Shown here: positions 1-9,292 of the stretch, piece by piece
Position numbering within the stretch: position 1 is the stretch's first letter
Layout of the letters: each line of letters begins with the position of its first letter
Source of the DNA: an uncultured bacterium
GTDB lineage: Bacteria; Cyanobacteriota; Vampirovibrionia; Gastranaerophilales; Gastranaerophilaceae
Direction: 5' to 3'
NCBI GenBank assembly: GCA_949292175.1
Contig: CASEYJ010000017.1
Coordinates: 186,001 to 250,000 of the forward strand
DNA: 64,000 nt
Program-made: the position numbers and the translations under genes
Notes under the pieces: generated by a model
Databases searched by the model: none
What the model was told of the DNA's origin: nothing
The model's input: the letters and a program-made list of their open reading frames with translations, nothing else

Positions 1-2422
1 ATGCAAAGTTTTCAGAGTTTCCAACCTCATTCATCATATTTCGTCTGAAGTCTTCAAGCATACCCTTAACCGGTAGGTACTGTTCAAGAGCAGAACTTGT
101 TTCAGGTTGGATTTGACCTCCGTATAGAGCATTCATTACTCGTTTGAAGAAGTTTGTATCACTAGGGATAAATACACCATCTGTTGCCAACTTAGCTTTA
201 TTATAATATTTATATTTAACTGAACCGTCCTTATTGAACTCTAATGAACTTTCATCTGTCATATTAGGTTTCAAGTTTCTTAAGAATTCAAATTTAACTG
301 AGTAGTCTGAAATTCTACCGCTCACTGCCAAATAGTCAGCAAGAGCAAAAATTTCCTCTTTGATTTCACGAAGCAACTTACCAGGAGCTCTGCCTGTTAC
401 ATTACCAGCTCCATCATATATATTTCTGAATCCTGCAAACAATTCGCCGGTTACATTACCGTTCATATCGTAAATTTTATTTGCAAAATTTAGATTTGGA
501 TCATTTGCAACAGCCTTGTAGAAGTTCATAGCATTAAAGAATCTTGCAAAAGAATTTCTTACATTCATAAGGTTGTCACTTACAAAACTTCTTGATATGC
601 CTAGCAAAGAACCGACTTCACAACCATTCTTACCTACAAGTTTTTCTACGGTCTTAGTTAATCCTAAAGAGTTGAAAGCTTTTGCTGCAACATCGTAAGA
701 CATTTCAAGCTGTTTAATGTATTTACCGTTCAAATCATCAGGTTTAACATTATTGTTTATCTTGGCAAGATTTGCAGCAGCAGCCTTAATTATCTGATCA
801 TACATCTGGTTATCAGAAGCAATAGCCGCCATCTTGCTGTTTAATAATTTTGCAACCAACAATCTGTCATATCTGGTATTTTCAAGTTCTTCCGGAGTAA
901 TTTTTAAAATATCAATAATAGGTTTTGCAACATCATTCCAGAACTTACCTTTTGAAGTATCAGCAGCAGATGCAAGTTTTTTGAATGAATACATACTCAA
1001 AGCATTATTCTCAGCACAGAAGGCTGTCATTTGAGCGGCAATTTTTCTTATAATATTTTGAGCGTTATCATCCAGGATACTTGTAGGACTATTTGTCAAT
1101 ACTGACATCAAAGGTCCATCCAATTCAGATTTACCATACAAATTTTTGATAATATTTTTATGAAGATTTCTGTTAATTCGAACACCTTCATTGCGAAGTT
1201 TATCCAAATTATTTTCAATCAAAGTTGCTAATTCATCAGCAATCTTTTTCAAACCTTGTGCATCCATTTGTTTGCCACTAACAGGAGCAAACAAACCGTT
1301 AACCTGCTCAACCGTAGGTATAATTTTTGTTAGATTTTGGTTAATAACATCACTGTTAGCAGATTTTTTAACAGTTTCAGTCATTGCCTTAATCAAAGGT
1401 TTTATTTGAAGGTCTGAAACATTATACTTGTCTCCGCCGAACATTCTCATTAAATCGGCCTTCATGCCGGCTTCTACTTTAGGATTTAACTCCTGAGTAA
1501 GAGCAGCAGCGATGTTACCGATAATCTTTTCATCAACAACTCTACCTTTGTACATTTCCAAAAGACTGTTTACATCTCGTTCAATTCCAACAGGTCTGTA
1601 TTTTTTCTGAGCGGCAGAAAAATCTAAAAGAATATCATCTACCTTCTTATTCATAAAGTAACTATAAACATTTTCAACATACGGTTCTAACTTATTACAA
1701 ATCAATGAACTCATAACAGGAGTTGCAAAACCTGCAGTAAGCATCCACATCGTATTGTTTTGAAGAGCAATTTGTCTAGTCTTTTCTTGAATAGCATCTC
1801 GCCTGTTAGGCATATACTTAGGAATTCTGTTTCTATTTCCGATTTTATTTATCTGCTTATCTGAAAGCATATCAAAAGGCAGATATTGGTTATCTTGGAA
1901 GAAAGGTTTCTTGCGGCCTTGGCTATCTTCATAACGCATAAAAGGGTTAAAACCGTGAATCATTCTTGCAGGCAATTCTAAGAATAATTTAGGCCAAAGT
2001 GCCATGGAAGCAAAGAATGAAGCCAAGCCAACAAATTCCATTCCCTTTTTAACCGGAGATTTTTTTATTGTGAACAAATAAGAAGCAATACCTAAACCAC
2101 CAAGTTTCATACCCAAATCATTCAAACGTCCAAGCTGGTGGTCATTAGCTTCACCTTTCCAAGCAGCCTTTAAAGCCTTCATATCATAAGCCAAATCGTC
2201 AACAAACACTGCCGGAGCTGACATTATTCCATCTTTTACGATATGCCCCTTTGGTGGAAGCGGTCTAATAAATGTTCTGTTAGCAAGTTCCCTATTTATA
2301 TCAAAATCAGGCTTAGCCTTTCTTCTTGTAACAATTTCAATTTCATCAGAAGGTTTCGGCTGAACTGACTGTGGAGTTTTTGTTTGAGCATGCATGTAGC
2401 TGTTAATCAAATTTGTCTGCAT
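1..2422 (-). CDS. Large uncharacterised protein, C-terminus cut by window edge
   Basis: The frame stays open from an ATG at 2422 to the first base of the window, 807 codons, so the stop lies outside. It begins MQTNLINSYMHAQTKTPQ. I recognise no family. Two hydrophobic patches occur in the first 270 residues (around MEFVGLASFFASMALWP and TMWMLTAGFATPVMSS), followed by a long, mostly helical soluble-looking part. The start lies one base after the stop of the upstream gene, with GGTGA just before it, so translation is probably coupled. No paralogue is seen in the window apart from a loose similarity of style to its neighbour. The reading frame is certain; the function is unknown. Confidence 0.8.
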   Translation of the reverse strand, partial: MQTNLINSYMHAQTKTPQSVQPKPSDEIEIVTRRKAKPDFDINRELANRTFIRPLPPKGHIVKDGIMSAPAVFVDDLAYDMKALKAAWKGEANDHQLGRLNDLGMKLGGLGIASYLFTIKKSPVKKGMEFVGLASFFASMALWPKLFLELPARMIHGFNPFMRYEDSQGRKKPFFQDNQYLPFDMLSDKQINKIGNRNRIPKYMPNRRDAIQEKTRQIALQNNTMWMLTAGFATPVMSSLICNKLEPYVENVYSYFMNKKVDDILLDFSAAQKKYRPVGIERDVNSLLEMYKGRVVDEKIIGNIAAALTQELNPKVEAGMKADLMRMFGGDKYNVSDLQIKPLIKAMTETVKKSANSDVINQNLTKIIPTVEQVNGLFAPVSGKQMDAQGLKKIADELATLIENNLDKLRNEGVRINRNLHKNIIKNLYGKSELDGPLMSVLTNSPTSILDDNAQNIIRKIAAQMTAFCAENNALSMYSFKKLASAADTSKGKFWNDVAKPIIDILKITPEELENTRYDRLLVAKLLNSKMAAIASDNQMYDQIIKAAAANLAKINNNVKPDDLNGKYIKQLEMSYDVAAKAFNSLGLTKTVEKLVGKNGCEVGSLLGISRSFVSDNLMNVRNSFARFFNAMNFYKAVANDPNLNFANKIYDMNGNVTGELFAGFRNIYDGAGNVTGRAPGKLLREIKEEIFALADYLAVSGRISDYSVKFEFLRNLKPNMTDESSLEFNKDGSVKYKYYNKAKLATDGVFIPSDTNFFKRVMNALYGGQIQPETSSALEQYLPVKGMLEDFRRNMMNEVGNSENFA

Positions 2423-2423
2423 A

Positions 2424-3536
2424 TTAATTCACCACATACTTTCTGTCCTTTTCAATAATATCCGCAGAATCTAACTTCGACGGTTTATTAGCGCTAGTAA
2501 GGACATTTGTAATACCAGCAAGAGAAGCCGCAGCTGCTGTGCCTAACAATATCGCACCAGCATATTTTTTCACGCCTTTAGAACCTTCAGGCCCTTTAAC
2601 AAAAGCTGAGAAACTATCAGCAAAGCTATCAAGGAATACACCTATGGATTTTACAAATTTTTTAGGTTGCCAGAATTTCAAAGTTGCAACTTTAAAATAA
2701 TCATCCCAAGGTTGCTGCAATGCAACACCTACACCTACCGCAGCCCACAAATAAGAAGAGAATGTCTTAGCTAAATTTGCCTTAACTGCAATTTCCTTAA
2801 TTCTTGGTTTTGCATCCTGATCTGAATCTTTAAGATTAGAACCTAAACCAAGTTTCTTTGCAACTCTATCATAGTAGGCATTCATAGGCTCACCCTTTGA
2901 GGTATCACCATAATTCAAATTCCAATAAGGGAACTCTAAACTTTCATATACCTTGTGGAATTCAACTGATGGAGTATCACCATCATCTTTTCTCTCAGGT
3001 AATTTATAACATAATTTAACGTATGGTTGCTCTGTATCTACTCCGGTAAACCATTTAACAGGAGTAGTAACAAAAGATTCTGAAATATTCTTTGCCAACC
3101 CGTAAAAAAGAACACCTAAAGCCATCTTGTTACCAAATCTGGATGCCATTTTAGACTCTTTGTGCTGAGCAAAGAATTTGTTAACAGAATTAAAAACAGA
3201 CATAAGCATGACACTACCGGTCAAATATGGAACTGTTCCCATGGTCAAAAACTCATAGAAATTAGAGTTTTTACTACCCTTTAACCCCCTTGCCGGATAC
3301 ATAGTAATTGCATTACTAAACTTATCCCAAGCAATATAAGCTCTATTACGAAACGTATTATCTACAGGAATAGCCTGCTTCTTCTTTAATTCGCTCTTAC
3401 TAATACGTTTTCCACCATTTGTAACAAAAAGATACCCTTCTTCCTCCTGGAGTTGAGAGTTTTCAAGTTTTTCTTGCTTATTACGTTTAGCAGCAAACAA
3501 TATATTATTACTGTAATTTTTAACAGGTAAAATCAT
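2424..3536 (-). CDS. Uncharacterised protein with several hydrophobic segments
   Basis: The product is 370 residues if started at the ATG at 3536, which has GGAG five bases upstream. A GTG at 3551 would add five residues but lacks a site. The protein starts MILPVKNYSNNILFAAK and has hydrophobic segments near GTVPYLTGSVMLMSVF, MALGVLFYGLAKN, YLWAAVGVGVALQQPW and AGAILLGTAAAASLAGIT, suggesting membrane association. It is the first gene of a two-gene unit with the larger protein downstream (one base between them), so they may act together. No family was recognised and no catalytic motif is visible. Confidence 0.75.
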   Translation of the reverse strand: MILPVKNYSNNILFAAKRNKQEKLENSQLQEEEGYLFVTNGGKRISKSELKKKQAIPVDNTFRNRAYIAWDKFSNAITMYPARGLKGSKNSNFYEFLTMGTVPYLTGSVMLMSVFNSVNKFFAQHKESKMASRFGNKMALGVLFYGLAKNISESFVTTPVKWFTGVDTEQPYVKLCYKLPERKDDGDTPSVEFHKVYESLEFPYWNLNYGDTSKGEPMNAYYDRVAKKLGLGSNLKDSDQDAKPRIKEIAVKANLAKTFSSYLWAAVGVGVALQQPWDDYFKVATLKFWQPKKFVKSIGVFLDSFADSFSAFVKGPEGSKGVKKYAGAILLGTAAAASLAGITNVLTSANKPSKLDSADIIEKDRKYVVN

Positions 3537-3624
3537 TTTTACTCCACACACATATGTCTGACAATATAAGACTCCTAAATATTTTTTTTTGCTAGCAGAA
3601 GACTGTTTGTTACATTTTTTTACA

Positions 3625-4467
3625 TTAATTTAAGCTAAAAAATACAGCAGTTACAACCCCTGCTATGATGCAATAATAGCCGAAAAATCCAAGTGAAAAT
3701 TTCGATACAAATTTCATAAAATATTTAATGCAAAGATAACCAGAAATAGCAGAAACAAAAGTTCCTGCAATTATAGCATGCCAATTATACGTAACAGCTT
3801 CATGAATATCAATTTTCACAATCGGATACACCATTGATGCGCCTAAAATTATAGGAATACTCAACAGAAATGAATATCTTGCGGCAGTAGTTCTATCCAA
3901 ACCGCTAAAAAGCCCTGTCGCAATAGTCCAACCGGAACGTGAAAATCCGGGAAGAGCAGCCAAACCTTGAGCCAAACCTATTAACACCGAAGTTTTTAAA
4001 TCGACCCTATCTTTTTTAGCAGCAACTTTCTTAGACATATGCTCGCTTAACAACAAAACGAAACCTGTAACAAATAATAACATGCCTACAATAGCCGGAC
4101 TATAAACCAACTTTTCTGCAACTTCATTAAGAGGCAAAGCCAAAACAAGTGTTACAAAAGTACCCAAAATAATATATAACCCTAATTTAGCTTCATGAGA
4201 AGACCAATCTTTTGTTTTAACAGCTTGCCACATCGCTACACAAATTTTCGCAATATCTTTTCTAAAAAATATCAAAACAGCAATAAGAGTACCCAAATGA
4301 ACCATTATGTCAAAGAATACTTCTTCATTTGACTGTTGAACAATTTCAATACCTTTGAAAACTTTATAGAAATTAGAAGTAAAAACGAGGTGAGCCGAAC
4401 TTGATATTGGCAAAAATTCACTCAATCCTTGCACAATACCCATCAAAATTGCTTGTATAAAATTCAT
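3625..4467 (-). CDS. uppP: Undecaprenyl-diphosphatase (UppP/BacA)
   Basis: This integral membrane enzyme recycles the lipid carrier undecaprenyl pyrophosphate to the monophosphate for peptidoglycan and O-antigen export. The 280 residues match the usual length. The first signature, GLSEFLPISSSAHL, sits at residues 14-27 with the catalytic-region Glu17, and the second, PGFSRSGWT, lies in the C-terminal half. Many hydrophobic helices are evident. It is last in a minus-strand operon kdsC-queD-uppP, 14 bases after queD. The assignment is firm. Confidence 0.95.
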   Translation of the reverse strand: MNFIQAILMGIVQGLSEFLPISSSAHLVFTSNFYKVFKGIEIVQQSNEEVFFDIMVHLGTLIAVLIFFRKDIAKICVAMWQAVKTKDWSSHEAKLGLYIILGTFVTLVLALPLNEVAEKLVYSPAIVGMLLFVTGFVLLLSEHMSKKVAAKKDRVDLKTSVLIGLAQGLAALPGFSRSGWTIATGLFSGLDRTTAARYSFLLSIPIILGASMVYPIVKIDIHEAVTYNWHAIIAGTFVSAISGYLCIKYFMKFVSKFSLGFFGYYCIIAGVVTAVFFSLN

Positions 4468-4481
4468 TTAAAATGCCCTCG

Positions 4482-4847
4482 CTAAACTTCTTCTTCGTAA
4501 TAACTTGCACAAGAGGTTTGAGTTTCCCATACAGAGATTTTACTTAATTGCACAATTCTTTCCTTCAATTTAGAATAAATGAAAGCCGCAATCATTTCAC
4601 TACTAGGACTCTCACCCTTAAATTCAGGAAGTTCGTTTATATCTTTATGATCCAACAAATCAAGAACTGCATTCAATTCCTTTTTCAAAACTTTGTAATC
4701 AATCAGAATGTTACTTTTATCAAGAGTTTCACCTTTAACAAAAGCTTCAACCATCCAATTATGTCCATGCTGGTTTTCGCATTCACCGTCATAATTCAAT
4801 AAATGGTGAGCTGCGGAAAAAAATGCCTGTGTTTTTATTTCGTACAT
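4482..4847 (-). CDS. queD: 6-carboxytetrahydropterin synthase (QueD)
   Basis: This 121-residue protein of the 6-pyruvoyl-tetrahydropterin synthase fold catalyses the second step of 7-deazaguanine (preQ0/queuosine) synthesis. The zinc site is visible as the FSAAHHL histidine and H27-G-H29. The catalytic Cys23 precedes it in the C-x3-HGH pattern typical of QueD rather than eukaryotic PTPS. A late WETQTS supplies the conserved Glu. It is three bases downstream of kdsC. queE lies elsewhere in this window (32651-33325), supporting a working queuosine pathway. Confidence 0.92.
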   Translation of the reverse strand: MYEIKTQAFFSAAHHLLNYDGECENQHGHNWMVEAFVKGETLDKSNILIDYKVLKKELNAVLDLLDHKDINELPEFKGESPSSEMIAAFIYSKLKERIVQLSKISVWETQTSCASYYEEEV

Positions 4848-4850
4848 AAA

Positions 4851-5321
4851 TTATTCTCCCTTGTTCAATTTCAATATATAGTCGCAAAATTCTCGAACGG
4901 CACCTCTTCCACCGTTTTTGGAAGATATCCAATTAGCGACAGCCTTAACTTCATCGACTGCATCCATAGGACAACCGGCAAGTTTCACTTTAGTCAAAAT
5001 ACAAATATCAGGCAAGTCATCCCCAATATATGCTACTTCATCATAAGAAAAGTTATATCTTGCAAGAATTTCCTCTAATTTTTCAATCTTATTTTTAACC
5101 CCTTGATGGAGTTCTTTTATTTTTAAATTTTCAGCTCGATGTGCAACCGTTTCGTTATTTCTGGCAGTAATAATCGCGGTTATGATTCCGGAATTATTAA
5201 GGTTAACTATTCCCTGACCGTCCTTTGCATTAAAAGTCTTATACTCTACGCCATTTTCATCATATGTGATGCTTCCGTCAGTTAATACACCATCCACATC
5301 AAATGCTACAAGTTTTATCAT
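4851..5321 (-). CDS. kdsC: 3-deoxy-manno-octulosonate-8-phosphate phosphatase (KdsC)
   Basis: This HAD-superfamily phosphatase releases Kdo from Kdo-8-phosphate for lipopolysaccharide synthesis. The protein starts MIKLVAFDVDGVLTDG with the DxD nucleophile pair. The second conserved part, YIGDDLPD, carries the Mg-binding acidic residues. About 156 residues is normal for the tetrameric KdsC type. Two ATGs lie six bases apart; GAGGA is six bases before the second (5321) but abuts the first (5327), so the second is preferred. Its presence argues for a Gram-negative outer membrane. Confidence 0.9.
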   Translation of the reverse strand: MIKLVAFDVDGVLTDGSITYDENGVEYKTFNAKDGQGIVNLNNSGIITAIITARNNETVAHRAENLKIKELHQGVKNKIEKLEEILARYNFSYDEVAYIGDDLPDICILTKVKLAGCPMDAVDEVKAVANWISSKNGGRGAVREFCDYILKLNKGE

Positions 5322-5421
5322 AATCATTCCTCGTTCATAAATTATACTATAAACTCATCTAAAAAGACTAATTTGCAAAAAAACTTTAAATAATCAACTC
5401 AACATCTCCGATATAAATAAT

Positions 5422-5703
5422 ATGAGTCAATCAATGTTAAAAAATAAATATTTAACTTTTGATTTAAAGAGTTCGCAAAAAATAATAGCGGATGTTAAGG
5501 ATTATATAAGGAAATATGAGTGTCCCGAACTCGCACTCGATTTGAACGGTATAAACGCAATCGAGGCTGCAAAAATAATCGTTATGACTTCAACATTCCA
5601 TAACAAGAAATACCCACAAGGGAAACTCATTTGTAAAACACAGTCTGCAATTAAAAATTTTGTATCAGAAATAACAACAAAAAATCTTGAATTTATTATA
5701 TAA
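5422..5703 (+). CDS. Small protein, possibly STAS-like
   Basis: A 93-residue protein with no recognised signature. The stretch CPELALDLNGINAIEAAKII resembles the strand-helix of STAS/anti-sigma-antagonist domains (a LDL strand followed by a loop and helix), but the conserved serine context is not clear, so this is only a hint. There is no good Shine-Dalgarno. A TATAAA lies four bases before the first ATG, so the mRNA may be short-leadered. It precedes the C_GCAxxG_C_C gene by 21 bases and could be co-transcribed. Confidence 0.6.
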   Translation: MSQSMLKNKYLTFDLKSSQKIIADVKDYIRKYECPELALDLNGINAIEAAKIIVMTSTFHNKKYPQGKLICKTQSAIKNFVSEITTKNLEFII

Positions 5704-5724
5704 TTTTCTTGGAAGGAGAAAAAC

Positions 5725-6189
5725 ATGGCAAACCATGCTGAAAGAGCCAAGGAATTATTTAAACAAGGATACAACTGTTCTCAAGCTGTAATTGGAGCAT
5801 TTGCAGAAGAACTTGGGTTAGACTTTGATACTGCAATCAAAATTTCATCTTCGTTTGGAGGTGGCATGGGCAGAATGAGAGAAGTTTGCGGAACAGTCAG
5901 CGGAATGTTTATGGTTGCAGGATTATTATACGGTGACTATGCACCAAAAGATTTAGAGAAAAAAGCTGAACACTATAAACTTATACAAGAACTTGCAAGA
6001 AGGTTTAGTGAAAAACACGGAAGTATAATTTGCAGAGAATTACTAAGAGGAATTGACAGTTCAATGTCACCAATTCCGGCGAACAGGAATGCTGAATATT
6101 ATAAAAAACGCCCTTGTGTAGAACTTGTTGGCGATGCAGCAGAAATTATAGAAAAATATATTGAAGAAAATTCAAAAATAATAAAATAG
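5725..6189 (+). CDS. C_GCAxxG_C_C family redox-type protein
   Basis: The 154 residues carry the family pattern: an N-terminal YNCSQAVIGAF, then GGGMGRMREVCGTVSGM (the C-G-x-x-x-G core), and later Cys residues in IICRELL and RPCVEL. The family (PF09719) is described as putatively redox-active or metal-binding; no reaction is established. A strong GGAAGGAG site precedes the ATG. The protein is hydrophilic, so probably cytoplasmic. The family call is firm, the function open. Confidence 0.88.
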   Translation: MANHAERAKELFKQGYNCSQAVIGAFAEELGLDFDTAIKISSSFGGGMGRMREVCGTVSGMFMVAGLLYGDYAPKDLEKKAEHYKLIQELARRFSEKHGSIICRELLRGIDSSMSPIPANRNAEYYKKRPCVELVGDAAEIIEKYIEENSKIIK

Positions 6190-6221
6190 ATAACAACTAG
6201 CAAAAATTTTTATTCAGGATT

Positions 6222-6234
6222 TATAATAAACATA
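6222..6234 (+). promoter_or_regulatory. -10 box placing the start of transcription at the ldt ATG
   Basis: TATAAT at 6222-6227 is followed by exactly six bases and then the ATG at 6234. There is no Shine-Dalgarno. The expected first transcribed base is therefore the A of the start codon (leaderless mRNA). The -35 is weak (TAGCAA at 18 bases). Confidence 0.55.
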
Positions 6235-6842
6235 TGAAAATATTACCTTATATGGGAATATTGAGCACTGTGGGAGTTCTTACAATTGCTACACCCTCAA
6301 AAGCTCAAACAACAACCCCAAAAACAATAAAACAAGACACATTTGAAAAATCAATAAAAGTTCCTCCTTCAGGAACAAAATCCGATTCTGTGCTTTTATT
6401 TGCACCAAATCCGGAAGTTTATATAAAAGGTGAATTAAAAACTGCAACCATCGTGGTGGACCTATCCCGAAACGTCTTGTACCACTACGACGAAGACGGG
6501 AACGCTCAGTGCGCCTACCTGGTTGCCAGCGGCAAAAAGAACACCCCGACTGATAAAGGTGTTAGGGTAGTTTCACATGTTGAAAAATATCCATATAAAA
6601 CTGCGCCAATTACAACCAAAAGAAGAAAAAAACCTAGAGATTATGGACCAAGAGCAATTATTTTAGATAAGCTTGATCCAGAAACTGGCAAACGCAGCTA
6701 TTTTGGAGAATTTATACATGGAAACAAAAACCCTGCAAGCATTGGAAAATATGCATCACTAGGCTGTATCAGAATGGATAACGAAGTAATAAAAGATTTA
6801 TCTTCAAAAGTTAAACGCGGTGATATTGTAGTAATAAAATAG
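6234..6842 (+). CDS. Secreted L,D-transpeptidase (YkuD domain)
   Basis: This periplasmic enzyme makes 3-3 peptidoglycan cross-links or attaches proteins to peptidoglycan. Residues 1-24 look like a signal peptide (hydrophobic core then PSKAQ). The YkuD domain runs from about residue 68 to the end, with H162-G-N followed by S-x-G-C178-I-R; Cys178 is the nucleophile and His162 its partner. 202 residues is a minimal single-domain form. Bases 6451-6550 are GC-rich with C/G-ending codons unlike the rest of the gene (see findings). The Slt-type transglycosylase converges on it from the other strand. Confidence 0.93.
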   Translation: MKILPYMGILSTVGVLTIATPSKAQTTTPKTIKQDTFEKSIKVPPSGTKSDSVLLFAPNPEVYIKGELKTATIVVDLSRNVLYHYDEDGNAQCAYLVASGKKNTPTDKGVRVVSHVEKYPYKTAPITTKRRKKPRDYGPRAIILDKLDPETGKRSYFGEFIHGNKNPASIGKYASLGCIRMDNEVIKDLSSKVKRGDIVVIK

Positions 6843-6860
6843 AACTCTTAATAGGTCAAA

Positions 6861-8834
6861 TTATCTGTTACCACTATAAATTCTCACATAATTCCAATAT
6901 GTTCTGAAAACTTTTTTAACATAATTCTGTGTTTCAGGATATGGAATTTGTTCAACGAAAGAATCAGTGTCTTGATAATAGATAGATGATTTCCAATTAT
7001 TAACTGAACCTATACCGCCATTATAAGCTGCAATAGCTGACACATCATGCCCGCCAAGCATCGTATTAAGAAAGGCATAATAATAATTTCCTAGCATTAT
7101 ATTCTGAGTCGGATTAAGAAGACTATACTTACCAACAGAATGTTTTGCAGCTATTTCAGAAGCAGTTGCAGGCATCAACTGCATTAACCCTTTTGCCCCA
7201 ACTGGGCTTGAAGCCTCCTTATCGAAATAACTTTCTTCTCTAACAAGTGAAAGCATCAATGGGGCAGAGTTGCCTGTTCTGTTTGATGCATTTTTAATAT
7301 CATCGTAATATAAAACAGGATAAACCAAACGCCATCTTAAATCTCTTTTATCCGGCTTTGGACTAATTTTATCCATAGCATCTCTTGCAACAAGCATAGC
7401 CTGTTTATAATCACCCTTTTTATACAATACCCAACTTCTTACAAAATCATCATTCGCTGAATATTCTTCCAAAACTTCAAAATCACCTAAGCCTACCAAC
7501 TTATCAAGAAAAGCGTGATTCCTCTCATAAGGAAACTCAATAGGTTCATCTTGGATGAAAGAAGTTAGCAAAGGGCCTCTTGAATGGTTAAGGTGTAAAT
7601 AAGCCCTGTATGCGTAGTAATTATCAGGATACTTTGTAATAACACTACGATAAAAACTTATATAATCCCTATAAGATCTTACACTCTCACTTAAGCGTCC
7701 CATATAGTACATAACCATTGGAACATAAGGAGAACTCTTATACTTGTTCAAAAATGCAGTTCCTATACGTTGAGCATTCGCAGCATCATTTGCCCTATAT
7801 AAATATAAGAAAATTTGCGACTGAGCATCATCTACAAATTCGCTTGTAGGGAACCACAAATAAAGATTTTTAAAGCAATTAAACTTTTCATCAGCAGGGC
7901 TATAACGGCATCTAATATCCATCAGGTAATCTTTTCCACGGGACTTACTCAAGCCCATAAGTTTAATAGCAGCCTGATGTTTAGACGGCACAAAAGACAT
8001 GTACGTATCGATTGCAGAATAAACATCTTCCTTTTCTACATAATCTGCATTTCCGTTTAGCCCCCACTCAGTCATATACATAGCTCGGGACTTATTCCCG
8101 AGTGCAGCAGCAATCTTTGTTTCTAAGACCCACGCATTTTTCATGTCTGATTTTTTTACAAATTCAAGAGCTTTATTATAGTCAGCAAACAAATAATATG
8201 AATTTGCCATCAATAAATAATCGTCCTTACTGATGGCCTTATCCAGCTCAAGCCAATTTGAAATAACATTTAATGCAAGACGACCGGATGGAGCTTTCTT
8301 CAAATAATGTCTAAAATGATTTTCGATATCATTTTTTACGGAAAGTGGAAATATAGCTTCCTTCTGATATTTTTTTAACATTAGAAGCCCTGCATAATAC
8401 TCAGATGCAATCGCATAATCAGAATTAGGATTAGATTTAATTATGCTTTCAAAATACTTTCTTGACTTATGCGGATTTTTTTCAATCAAATCCTGAGCAA
8501 GATAATACTTAACACGGGTTGCTAAAATATGTCTTGGATAAACAAGAAGAAATAACCTGTACTGTTTAATTGCAGCATCTTTATCATCAATCTTATCTGC
8601 ACAAACGCCTTGGTGATATATAGCCAACGGCTTAAGCTGAGATGTAAAAATCACTTTGGAAAATGTAAAATAAGACTTTGAATATTCCTTCTTATTATAC
8701 AAGTCCAAAGCATTCATATATATCTCATCAGTCTTCTGAGGCGGCTGAGCGAGCAGGACAAAAATTAATATTCCCAACGCACAAATAACCAGAGTACTGA
8801 AGAATAAATGTAAACTCTTTTTCCAAACTTCCAT
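6861..8834 (-). CDS. Lytic murein transglycosylase, Slt70-like with TPR-type superhelix
   Basis: This enzyme cleaves the MurNAc-GlcNAc bond to leave 1,6-anhydro ends. An N-terminal hydrophobic segment (LFFSTLVICALGILIFVLLA) anchors or exports it. Residues about 35-500 are helical repeat sequence. The C-terminal goose-lysozyme-like domain contains VREES with catalytic Glu534, then PVGAKGLMQLMPATA and AIAAYNGG. 657 residues is close to Slt70 in size and order. On the minus strand TTGATA-16-TAAAAT lies nine bases before the ATG, so the leader is very short. It likely acts in wall turnover along with the neighbouring L,D-transpeptidase. Confidence 0.93.
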   Translation of the reverse strand: MEVWKKSLHLFFSTLVICALGILIFVLLAQPPQKTDEIYMNALDLYNKKEYSKSYFTFSKVIFTSQLKPLAIYHQGVCADKIDDKDAAIKQYRLFLLVYPRHILATRVKYYLAQDLIEKNPHKSRKYFESIIKSNPNSDYAIASEYYAGLLMLKKYQKEAIFPLSVKNDIENHFRHYLKKAPSGRLALNVISNWLELDKAISKDDYLLMANSYYLFADYNKALEFVKKSDMKNAWVLETKIAAALGNKSRAMYMTEWGLNGNADYVEKEDVYSAIDTYMSFVPSKHQAAIKLMGLSKSRGKDYLMDIRCRYSPADEKFNCFKNLYLWFPTSEFVDDAQSQIFLYLYRANDAANAQRIGTAFLNKYKSSPYVPMVMYYMGRLSESVRSYRDYISFYRSVITKYPDNYYAYRAYLHLNHSRGPLLTSFIQDEPIEFPYERNHAFLDKLVGLGDFEVLEEYSANDDFVRSWVLYKKGDYKQAMLVARDAMDKISPKPDKRDLRWRLVYPVLYYDDIKNASNRTGNSAPLMLSLVREESYFDKEASSPVGAKGLMQLMPATASEIAAKHSVGKYSLLNPTQNIMLGNYYYAFLNTMLGGHDVSAIAAYNGGIGSVNNWKSSIYYQDTDSFVEQIPYPETQNYVKKVFRTYWNYVRIYSGNR

Positions 8835-8875
8835 ACTAAGGACATTTTACCATGATTTAGAAAATTATCAAAAAG

Positions 8876-8904
8876 TTTACAAAAAAAACATAATATCTTA
8901 TAAT
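8876..8904 (+). promoter_or_regulatory. Sigma-70-type promoter of the cupin gene
   Basis: TTTACA (8876-8881), a 17-base spacer and TATAAT (8899-8904) form a near-consensus promoter. The ATG at 8929 follows a short leader with AAGGAAGAG. Confidence 0.75.
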
Positions 8905-8928
8905 GAATATAAGGAAGAGAGTTAGCAT

Positions 8929-9282
8929 ATGGAAAATGTACAAGAAACAGTAAATCGCCCTTGGGGATTTTTCACAAATTTAATAAAAAAAGACAAATAT
9001 CTCGTAAAATTAATTCATGTCAACGCAGGTCAAAGATTATCTGTTCAATCTCACAATCACAGAAGTGAACATTGGGCAGTAGTAAAAGGTACAGCGACGG
9101 TCATATTAAATGGAGAAACCATTATTTTACAAGAGGGTGAAAGCATTGATATTCCACTAAAAGCAATACACTCGCTCCAAAACCCGTCTGAAGATGGCAT
9201 CGAAATCATTGAAATTCAGCGTGGTGAAACTTTATCTGAAGACGACATTATTCGATATGAAGATATATACGGCAGAGTATAA
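8929..9282 (+). CDS. Stand-alone cupin, mannose-6-phosphate isomerase type II-like
   Basis: The 117 residues match the C-terminal cupin domain of bifunctional mannose-1-P guanylyltransferase/mannose-6-P isomerase. The core reads RPWGFF, QRLSVQSHNHRSEHW and GESIDIP...IHSLQNP, giving the metal-binding HxH...E...H set. The domain stands alone here, as in many cyanobacterial and other genomes, and would interconvert fructose-6-P and mannose-6-P for GDP-mannose and surface sugars. A related sugar-phosphate isomerase role cannot be excluded. Confidence 0.85.
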   Translation: MENVQETVNRPWGFFTNLIKKDKYLVKLIHVNAGQRLSVQSHNHRSEHWAVVKGTATVILNGETIILQEGESIDIPLKAIHSLQNPSEDGIEIIEIQRGETLSEDDIIRYEDIYGRV

Positions 9283-9292
9283 ATAATAGAAT

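Noticed and set aside
834..1409. Short plus-strand ORFs opposite the first large gene
   Set aside because: The minus strand is open for more than 800 codons here; the plus ORFs have no ribosome site and no domain.
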